Source of the DNA: Panulirus ornatus
Taxonomy: Eukaryota; Arthropoda; Malacostraca; Decapoda; Palinuridae
Assembly (NCBI RefSeq): GCF_036320965.1
Contig: NC_092242.1
Coordinates: forward strand, 61,435,020-61,499,019
Reading direction: 5' to 3'
DNA length: 64,000 bases
The notes below the pieces were generated by a model. The model did not search any database, was not told the origin of the DNA, and saw only the letters and a program-made list of their open reading frames with translations. The position numbers and the translations under genes were made by a program. Below are positions 55,631 to 64,000 of this stretch, one piece after another. The stretch's first letter is position 1. Each line of letters starts with the position of its first letter.

Positions 55631-56797
55631 TTATGCCTCTTCCTGGTTTCCAAATTTTGCCAAAAATCTTTTGAAAACACCCTTCTTTTCTAAAAAGTTA
55701 AAGGCTCTAAAGAGTCTACTCTCTGAGATGTTGTCAGCACTAAGAAAATCATGAATGCTGACTGCTAGGACCATGAAACCATGCATCCACATTTCCTCAA
55801 TGTTAATCATAAGCTGTTCCAAGGTTATATCAACACTTGCTCCACCAGCTGTAACAGTCTCAGTGAAAGTGTGCCAGTAACTCTCTAAAATCTCATCCAG
55901 GTTCTCTTCAAAAATTTCTGGATCACTACTCATGAAAAACATGGACATTATATCACTAACTGGATTGCTCACATGACAAAATTGCCAGTCAATTAAGTTT
56001 GCTGAGCTTTCATCTTCAGAGTACAATAACTGACCAGCCCATAAGTCACCATGGACAACAGTATTCAAGAGTGGGTATCTCTTGGAGGTGGAGCGGATCT
56101 GTTTCGTTAGAGGTATAAGTGCCCTAAAGGTCTTAGCAAGGGAAGACCCTTTATACATCTCTGATAGAGTATTCAAATTAGGTATGAAGAATTGGTCCAT
56201 AAAATCTGTGTTGAAGTCAGCTGCCAAAGCACCTAAACCATCATTTTGCTTGTGTTTCTGTAAGTAGATTACTCCAGCAGCATGGACAAGAGCAACAGCC
56301 TGCAGTGCAGTCTTAGTCTGAGAGAGAGTGCTGCCATCTCTGACAATGACACTCTTGTACTTGTCCACACTAAGATCACGCATAACAATTGTTATGGCTT
56401 CTTCAGTGAAACCAGCATAATAGGCCTCAGGTACCGGGAGGGATACTCCAGTCTTATGAAAAACCTCCTGAAATTTTGGGGAACTGGTAAAGTGGTAGAA
56501 TTCAACTTCACGTTTAGCCAAACCTCCATTCGCTAAAAAACTTTTCAAGTTAGTATCCTTGGGTAAAAATTTGAACACCAATCGAATCTCTTTCTGTTTA
56601 TTGTCATTAACTGTGTATTCTATATTCACGAGGGCAATTTCACTCAAGAATCCTTCACCACTTCTGGGTAATGTTGAACTCCAGAAATTTACAGCCACAG
56701 AGCACCCAAACTTCTGTGAAAGCATCTTTTCTAGCCACTGCTGATTTATCTCTTGCTCATTGTGAAGAGGTTTTAATTCTACGTTTACATCCATCAT
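55631..56797 (-). CDS. CHK kinase-like / EcKinase (DUF227) protein
   Basis: One uninterrupted coding exon of 388 residues, the usual length of the arthropod EcKinase family (ecdysteroid 22-kinase-like, distantly related to choline and aminoglycoside kinases). Landmarks: VFKFLP (Lys76, the ATP-contacting lysine region), KREVEFYHF (Glu97), MRDL at 139-142 where the family usually has LEDL, HGDLWAGQLLY with H249-G250-D251 as catalytic loop, and IDWQ (Asp270) in place of the usual VDFQ. The Asn usual six positions after His+2 of the loop is Gln256. Coding starts MMDV at 56797; an acceptor (TTCTATTTCAG) ends at 56812, so the ATG is 14 nt into an exon and a 5'UTR exon lies upstream, perhaps ending near 57844 (TTTTCAG/GTGTGT). 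Family members phosphorylate ecdysteroids or small xenobiotics; the substrate is unknown. Divergent from the gene starting at 58400. Confidence 0.95.
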   Translation of the reverse strand: MMDVNVELKPLHNEQEINQQWLEKMLSQKFGCSVAVNFWSSTLPRSGEGFLSEIALVNIEYTVNDNKQKEIRLVFKFLPKDTNLKSFLANGGLAKREVEFYHFTSSPKFQEVFHKTGVSLPVPEAYYAGFTEEAITIVMRDLSVDKYKSVIVRDGSTLSQTKTALQAVALVHAAGVIYLQKHKQNDGLGALAADFNTDFMDQFFIPNLNTLSEMYKGSSLAKTFRALIPLTKQIRSTSKRYPLLNTVVHGDLWAGQLLYSEDESSANLIDWQFCHVSNPVSDIMSMFFMSSDPEIFEENLDEILESYWHTFTETVTAGGASVDITLEQLMINIEEMWMHGFMVLAVSIHDFLSADNISESRLFRAFNFLEKKGVFKRFLAKFGNQEEA

Positions 56798-56811
56798 CTG
56801 TTTAAGATATC

Positions 56812-58399
56812 CTGAAATAGAAGAGATTATGCTGCATTCAATAAAACTGGTGAAAGGTGTACTGACTTAGTTCTCCACAACAAACACACATAATGTTATG
56901 ACAAAGTCTGGTGACTGCATAAATTCTACAAAAGGGTAAGCACCTCACTCAAGTTGTCATTCTGTATGTGCTGTCCTCTATAATTTGCATCACTGTCCTT
57001 GATCTTCTGAGTAAGCATGACAAAGAGAAAACCTATAGGCAGTATATCAAAAGAATGATTACTAATAAACATTTTTTTATCCTTCAAAACCTTAATAAGC
57101 TACAAAATCAACCATCTATCTCTACCTTCATGTACATTTGATAAATTTTCTCAGCTTCATAAGCAGTTAAAGGTTGTATTTTCCTAAAATACTTGCTTAG
57201 AGCTTAAACTTAAACACATTCTGGTACCACAGACCAGTAGCAGTTATGGGAACACCTTCACTACATAGGCTTTATCCTGGTCGTCTCTCTTCACTCAGTC
57301 ATACTGATATCTTCCAAATCATTATTTTCCTAAATCTTTAATTCTAATTTTACTTTGACCTGGTCTTATCAGTGGATTTCAAATGATACATATACCTTCC
57401 AGTGGTGACGCGGTGCTAAAGCCGGTGGAGTGGTGTTAAGGAAGCATTATCAATATCTTCACCACTAATGTTGCAATATTGTTTTTGACAATCAGCTGAA
57501 GGCCAGAGGAGGAGGCGGGTTTGGGTCAGTCACTCGGATTCAGATATGATCCACATTATCATCAATAACTCCATTATCACTTTATCTAAGACGGATTAGT
57601 TATAAACAGTCTCTAGAAGTCATCTACATACATGTTTAGCTCATACCCTGTGTGGTATAATGGAAAAGGGACTTTCATACTTTCACAAATGTTTAAAACA
57701 GATTTCCTTTGCACAACAGGTTTATTTGCGCGTTCACTTATCCAATTGAACAAGATTTGGGTACTTTTGACCTACTATATTGTACTGGCGATACATTGTG
57801 TCCGTGGATGAGCTTTGAACATATATTAAATGATATTACACACCTGAAAACTTTGTAGTCGCTGTTCCGCTCCTCGTTGTAAAGGAGGTCTCGTGCAGTG
57901 AGGTTATGCCAGCTCAACCTATATATTTTTTTTTCGAATCACACAAACAATTTTCTACTACAGCTTGGACCTAATATATATTTATTTGATACAGCTACTA
58001 AGTGGTTTTTTACTTATTATATGTTCATTTGATATAACTAGCACAACTAAAAGATTTTCTTATTTCCAAAGATTTTGATAAGTAATTGGATAGTTATCAA
58101 GGCAAAATCTAAGACAAGAGAACTTTAAGCATTTTCTAGTTATATGTATTTTTGTGATATATTTTTCTCGACTCATTGTAATAAAAAAATCATCTAACAA
58201 AGAAATAATGCTTTTATTGGGTTTTTAGGTAGCTTTATAGGTGGATAAAAAAAAGTGGATTACATGATGGTTTGCATACAACTTAAAATCCGGATTCGAT
58301 GTTGTTTATCTGGTGAAATGTAAACAAAACGCACGCACGTACACATGCATACACTTGTTATTTACATGTAATGTTAAAACAATTTTCTACCTTATTACG
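56812..58399. promoter_or_regulatory. Divergent intergenic region, CHK kinase / HARBI1-like gene
   Basis: About 1.6 kb between two divergent genes. The minus-strand segment near 57844-57900 looks like a non-coding first exon of the kinase (GC-richer, ending TTTTCAG/GTGTGTAAT). No coding exon seen. Shared promoter is inferred from layout. Confidence 0.35.
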
Positions 58400-61300
58400 A
58401 TGCTTTCTGCAAATTTGACCACTAGCATCAAGTCAGAGTGTGACAAAATTGCAGAGAACCAGTTAGATTCTGTAAAAGAAGCAGAGAACCAACAATACAG
58501 AATCCTGTTCAGTGCTGAAGAAGTAAACCAATGCATGAAAGAGTTTCAGCAAAGCACTTTCACCAAATACTGTCTAGACTGCTGCTCTCCAAAGTTTGGA
58601 GATGAGAGTAAGTAGCTTCATGAAATAAACTGTTTTTAGACTGTAGATTATATGATGTCAGTCAGATCTAAGTTAGCATTAAGTAATACATCCTGTCTAT
58701 TTCTGTGTAACACTTAATTGGTGGAAAGTTTCACCTTTGCAAAATATTTTGTGTGAGCTGTGTTTAGTTAGTCCTTGGAATTGGCTTTCAGTTCACTTGG
58801 ATTCAACATGTATCAAAATCGCACTGACACTTAAATGTGACATTGCCATGGAGGATCACACCTCTGAGGATGTATGATGGTTTAGTTATTAGGGGCCGAA
58901 ATACTACAGGAATCCCAGGGGCAGTCATCCCACAAGACAGTGTGTAAACAGAGCTATCCAGGTCAGTGTTCACCTTAAATAAAGCTAACCCAACCCAGCC
59001 TTCCCTAAGGTTTAGGGCGAGGTTATAGTTGAGTTTGAAGGTAACGTAAGGTGAAGATTGGCCGGCATTGCCCTCTTTACACACTGTTCTGCATAGTGTC
59101 TATCCTCTGGGGTGGTTTCTGTGTATTCATTTGCCTGTAATATTTAACCAAGTATTTATCATTAATATTTGTTATATTTAGATAATTGAAGTAAGGCATT
59201 ATTTTTTCATTGATAAATGGGAGACCAGAAAGCGTGGTCAATTACAGTGAGTTTGATTAGGTAAGCATGTCCCCACAAAGTTGTATCAAGGGAGGTAACT
59301 TATCATATCATGGCCTACATTCCCTGTCCTACAGAATGTTTTTTTGGCAGTGATTTTTATGCGCAAATAGAATTTCCTTTAATTCTGGTATATAGTCAGA
59401 TGGCTGTGTTGATTATTGATGCTCACTGATTAGAGGTGATCATGCACATGGAACCTATATGACCTGAAACCATCCTCATTGGTAAATTCTTCCTTGGTAG
59501 GCTGACAGCCATACCTAGTAAGATTTAAAGCTTTATCATGGGGGTTGAGGATCAGTATGGTTGGTTCTTAGAGGTTTCTTTGTATGTTACAAATGCATCA
59601 TAGGCTACTTAGTGTAGGGAAGGTTGATAACCATGTAGTTTTGCCAGTGAGGTTACATTGCTTTGTGTGAGACTGAGCATACACATACACCTTTATCATT
59701 AAGGGTTTTATTGCCATTCTTAATCAGGTTGGAGACCTGATATTGGGGAGAAGAGTCGGCTGTATTGGAGGAATGATCAAGCCAAGATTCCCTATGATGG
59801 TGTTCCATTTATGTTTGGTGGTGTTAAATCATGGCGCTGTCATCAAGGACCTGATTTTGGCAAGAGGAGGAAAGAAAAGTACAGAGAGGAACGTGATAGA
59901 CGAGAGGTAGATTTACATGAAGTTGTCAGAGTAGCTGTCTTGACAGAACATTTCCAATCTTTTCTTGTGTAAAGTGACACTGAAAATATTACTTAAGGAT
60001 GCATAGTATAGCTTGTTGTATGATTAAAATATTCTTGCTGTGATCTGGGTTGTCCTTATATGTAACTTGGATATTTTTTAATCTTTTTTCATTTGTACTT
60101 GGTTTAGCTGGTTTACATGTGCTCTTTATTTTTTATCATATAAGAACCCAGAAATTGGTTAGTGACATTGAAATTATTGAACAAATTATACTTAATATTT
60201 TTAAAGACATGGATGACCCAGTTTTAGAACTTTTTCCAAAATACGACGTGTCATTTGCTTGTAATGTCATTCATGGTCTTTCTTGAACTTTAGAGAGAAT
60301 GCAATGTACTCATCAAACGAAGAACACCCCCTGTGTCAAAGAAAATTGGATGCCCTGCTATGGTATATGCCCACAAACTGGTGAAATTTCCTGGATATAA
60401 GGTGACTCTATATTCTACTTATTAAAGATTAATTGAAAGATATTGCAATGCTCTTGTTCTTATTTTATTCAGATACAATCATGTACTTAACCAAGCAGGA
60501 TTTCTTACTGCATATGGGAAGTGTTTGTGCCGTAAGCATGTGTACATTTTGAACTGCTTACCGAAGGGTAGATAGAAGTATTATTCTTAAGTGTCTTATA
60601 ATGGGTATTTGATTGTTCTTGGCAGTGGGTTATAAGACTGACACCCATAATCATCACCTAAGAATTTAAAAAAGCATTAGTAGAGGGAAGAATAAGTGCA
60701 TATTAGACAGATAACAATGGGAACCTTTTTTTATATTTGGCGTGTAGATTAGATTATACCTTTGATTTTGCCTGGCTAAGAGGTGACTGTATTTTTTAAT
60801 GTTTTTCTCTAACTACTATTTACGTGCTAATTTATTTCAGGTGTCACCTGAGAGTGAGCCAACTAAACGGCACAGAGATAAGATGAAAAAGTCTCTACTT
60901 CTAGAGGCACAAAGTGAAATTGGGGTTGAGATGGAAGTGCTATACCTTCTCAGACTTCCATTGCTGACTGATCACAACCATCCTGTGCCAAATGAGGTAA
61001 TTTTTCACAAATTAACTGTTTTGACACAATCATGGTCATTGTGAATTGGCAAATTAATAGAATGCAGGAATTTTTTTATATATCTTGATTTTGGGTGAAG
61101 CATTCTGAAAAATTATATGAGGAATAAAGATGCTTTAGATGTAAGGTAGATTAAAGGAAGGTTAGTAACATTTAAGATAGAACACTGGTATGCTAAGGAA
61201 AATGTTGAAAGTGACTGAAATGGTATGGTTTTACAAGACAAGTGGGTGCCCACTAGTTATAAGGGGTTACTCAAGGTATAGTAGGGGAACTCAGAGAGGA

Positions 61301-63063
61301 TTTGTGTGGAAAGGTGGGTAATAGTTTGGAACAGAGTGAAAGCATAGTGTGGGTGGTTGGAAGAGATTTTGCTTGGTTCACTTTTGTAGTATACAGACTA
61401 ATAGCTTTATGGAGGGAGAATGCCTATTTCATAGAGATAGATAAGTATATTCATTTTGTTTCAATTGATTGTATGTATTTCAAATAAATTTTGCTGCACC
61501 ACAAAAGATTTTTATGATTTTGTATAATTTTAGGTTGGCAAAAAACGGCGAAGATCGATGAAGCTGAGGGCCAATACTAAGACTGAAATGGCAGAATTTC
61601 TCCCCAACATAAACTCAGAATTAAGCGATGCAGATTTTCTTCACACTTTTAGGGTTTCAAAATCTGTTTACCAGGTGGTGTGTCATGTATACAAGATTTC
61701 TAGTTTAATCATGTACTTTACTAAGTCATTTATGTTTGTTAAGGAAAAATCTATGGCTTTTGTTTGTAATGCACTTCTTGGTTCTCCTTACTTATATGTT
61801 AGAGTAACTGCAATCACTATAACATTTCATTTTGATTTTTGCTATGGATTATTTTATAGTTCATAGTATTCAGGGCTGATGTAAAGGTAAGGAGCAGTGG
61901 GTAGTATTCTTTTTGAGGAACTTTAGTTTTCAATAACAAAACAGTGGCAGGATATTATGAATGATAGTGCAAACTTTATACATAGAATGAAATGATATAT
62001 GGTTGCGAGGCGTGGGCTACAGATAGAGTTGTGCAGAGGAGGGTGGATGTGCTGGAAATGAGATGTTTGAGGGCAATATGTGGTGTGAGGTGGTTTGATC
62101 GAATAAGTAATGAAAGGGTAAGAGAGATGTGTGGTAATAAAAAGAGTATGGTTGAGAGAGCAGAAGAGGGTGTTTTGAAATGGTTTGGTCACATGGAGAG
62201 AATGAGTGAGGAAAGATTGACCAAGAGGATATATGTGTCAGAGGTGGAGGGAACGAGAAGAAGTGGGAGACCAAATTGGAGGTGGAAAGATGGAGTGAAA
62301 AAGATTTTGAGTGATCGGGGCCTGAACATGCAGGAGGGTGAAAGGCGTGCAAGGAATAGAGTGAATTGGAACGATGTGGTATACCGGGGTCGACGTGCTG
62401 TCAATGGATTGAACCAGGGCATGTGAAGCGTCTGGGGTAAACCTTGGAAAGTTCTGTGGGGCCTGGATGTGGAAAGGGAGCTGTGGTTTCGGTGCATTAT
62501 TACATGACAGCCAGAGACTGAGTGTGAACGAATGGGGCCTTTGTTATCTTTTCCTAGCGCTACCACGCACACATGAGGGGGGAGGGGGTTGTTATTTCAT
62601 GTGTGGCGAGGTGGCGATGGGAATGAATAAAGGCAGACTATGAATTATGTTCATGTGTATATATGTATATGTCTGTGTGTGTATTTATATATGTATACGT
62701 TGAGATGTATAGGTATGTATATTTGTGTGTGTGGACGTGTATGTTTATACATGTGTATGGGGGTGGGTTGGGCCATTTCTTTCGTCTGTTTCCTTGCGCT
62801 ACCTTGCAAACGCAGGAGACAGCGACAAAGCAAAATAAATGAAAATAAATATATATAGATAGATAGGAATAAATAGACTGGGAACTGTTTTAGTGATTGG
62901 AATTTTTTCCCAAGTTCCTTGTTGGTGAGTGGCAAAAGGAGGTGTCCGAGAAGTTGATGAAGGATGGGGTACCAGTAGCTGAGTTGGACCAATATGAGCA
63001 ACTTGTGTTGGCTGCATTGTATTACTTGGGATCTACTGAGAAATTAGCCCCAGCATCCGAAAG
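58400..63063 (+). CDS. CaRF-like domain plus HARBI1-like (PIF/Harbinger transposase) protein, partial
   Basis: Six plus-strand exons with in-frame GT-AG joins: 58400-58607, 59728-59906, 60294-60401, 60841-60996, 61534-61674, 62915-63063 (ends phase 2, continues past the window). About 313 residues seen. The first in-frame ATG is 58400 (MLSANLTTSIKSECDK). Residues about 45-165 hold FSAEEVNQCMKEF, YCLDCCSP, GVPFMFGGVKSWRCHQGPD and KKIGCPAMVYAHKLVKFPGYK. The W-x-C-H and GCPA...FP.Y arrangement recalls the calcium-responsive-transcription-factor-like domain of many animal nuclear proteins. Then comes a basic stretch (KKRRRSMKLRAN) and, from about residue 250, DADFLHTFRVSKSVYQFLV ... AALYYLGSTEKLAPASER, the helical lead-in of Harbinger-derived nucleases (FRMS..xF..L / LA..LG). 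The DDE nuclease core would lie to the right. Host gene rather than live transposon is suggested by six spliced exons without stops. The intron before the last exon contains a LINE; intron 1 contains a small inverted-repeat element. Confidence 0.78.
58937..59087. mobile_element. Short inverted-repeat element in intron 1 of the HARBI1-like gene
   Basis: ACAGTGTGTAAACAGAG at 58937-58953 pairs with CTCTTTACACACTGT at 59073-59087. The interior is GC-richer (CCTAAACCTTAGGGAAGG..) and non-coding. Target duplication not evident. Confidence 0.45.
61985..62870 (+). mobile_element. RTE-like LINE, C-terminal coding region plus full 3' tail
   Basis: A 144-codon open frame (from 61992) reads MIYGCEAWATDRVVQRRVDV, RWFDRISNERVREMCGNKKS, VLKWFGHMERMSEERLTKRI, GRPNWRWKDGVKKILSDRG and ends VNGLNQGM. 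The complete tail follows: two 'GCGCTACC' boxes at about 62556 and 62795, the TG/TA-rich middle, GAGACAGCGACAAAGCAAAA and an ATAAATATATATAGATAG end. Coding still open, so young. It sits in the intron before exon 62915 of the HARBI1-like gene, on the sense strand, ending some 45 nt before that acceptor. Confidence 0.88.
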
Positions 63064-64000
63064 GTTAGTTAGGATTATTTTTTCTGTTTGTTTCTGTGTT
63101 CTTATGTTCTAGCATGACAGACCCTAAGAGAAGCATGTTGAAATGTTCTTTTCAGGGCATCAGAAAACTGACAAAGCCCTAGAATTTTGATAAAGCATCC
63201 ACAATTTTCATGTAACTGATCATGTTGGATCTAAATCATCTTGCAGATGTTTGAGGATGGTTAATTGTGTACTGTTTGTCAGAGAAGGATTCCACAGCCT
63301 ACAGTGTAGATCTGGTATTAGTGCTTGTAATGCAAGATAGAGTGAGATGTCAAGAAATAGCATAAAAAGTTGATTGAGATATAGTTGATTTGAGATATAA
63401 TCTGGATATTAATGTTGGTGTTAAGTATATGTACAATTTTTTATTCTCAGTTATTGACATATGTTGATATACATATAACACTATAACTCAAGTTTTGACA
63501 TGTCGACATTTTGCAGTAGTGACATTTAAGGTTTAGGGTACAAATTCTTAGAATTACACAGAGCTACCAAGAATTAGAGGTGTGAAAAGGATTTATATTT
63601 CTAATTCACCATTTTCAGTATTTTTTCCACTGAATAATGACACACTTAAATGAAAGTTTTTCAGTCATAAGGTCCTTTATGAAGATGCCGAAGGTAAATG
63701 ATGATAAATTTTCTTCAAAATTATATGGAATGACATTCCACCTGTTGATAGTTGCTTTTTAAGGATTGCAAAGTTTATATTCAAGTAATATTCTTAATGT
63801 GCATTATAAGTGAGAACTGCCTTTCTTGAAAACATTAAAAGATAATGTATACCATGAAACAATATATCAGCAACATAAATATCTCTTACATAAATTAATA
63901 AACTTTCTTTGGACTACAAACTTACTGCAGGCATCTTTGAAAATGTTAGTACCAGTAGTGTTAAGAACAAGGATTACTCCTCTGTTGGGGAAATGGATCT

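Overview
This is nuclear DNA of an arthropod, most likely a malacostracan crustacean and probably a decapod. The reasons are AT-rich introns with GT-AG junctions, very long (TA)n, (GA)n and (CA)n arrays, a non-LTR retrotransposon family of the kind common in decapod genomes, and an ecdysteroid-kinase-like (CHK) gene. The species call is inference. Nothing here is bacterial, viral or CRISPR-like.

Five host genes can be assembled by hand. (1) PCID2 (minus; exons 2298-2324, 1498-1539, 492-613 and the start of exon 4 at 1-21) runs off the left edge. (2) mRpL30 (plus; 4270-4487, 6977-7103, 9454-9594, 11022-11177) is complete and lies head to head with PCID2. (3) A Golgi carbohydrate sulfotransferase of the CHST11/HNK-1 family (minus; last exon 16159-16834, first coding exon 35430-35555) spans about 19 kb and is convergent with mRpL30. 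(4) A single-coding-exon CHK/EcKinase-like protein (minus; 55631-56797). (5) Head to head with it, a plus-strand gene (58400-63063, running off the right edge) combines a CaRF-like Cys/Trp domain with the start of a PIF/Harbinger (HARBI1-like) transposase domain. A plus-strand orphan exon at 47297-47403 resembles the entry to an LDL-receptor class B propeller.

Everything else is repeats. One RTE-like LINE family is present in more than ten truncated copies on both strands. The best RT-coding copy is at 35833-37062 (minus) and the best-preserved 3' ends are at 12380-12910 and 61985-62870. A second LINE type (14815-15085, 21940-22560), CR1/L2-like pieces (23290-24310, 26300-26620, 52080-52520) and Jockey-like pieces (48830-49620, 49980-50620) are also present. 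A SINE-like family ends in a terminal box resembling that of the main LINE. Three small inverted-repeat (MITE-like) elements sit at 18293-18547, 42930-43103 and 58937-59087.

The region 25-47 kb, which includes the very large 5' intron of the sulfotransferase, is unusually dense in minisatellites (units about 20-77 bp) and microsatellites. No host exon can be confidently recognised between 35.6 and 55.6 kb apart from the orphan propeller-like exon.
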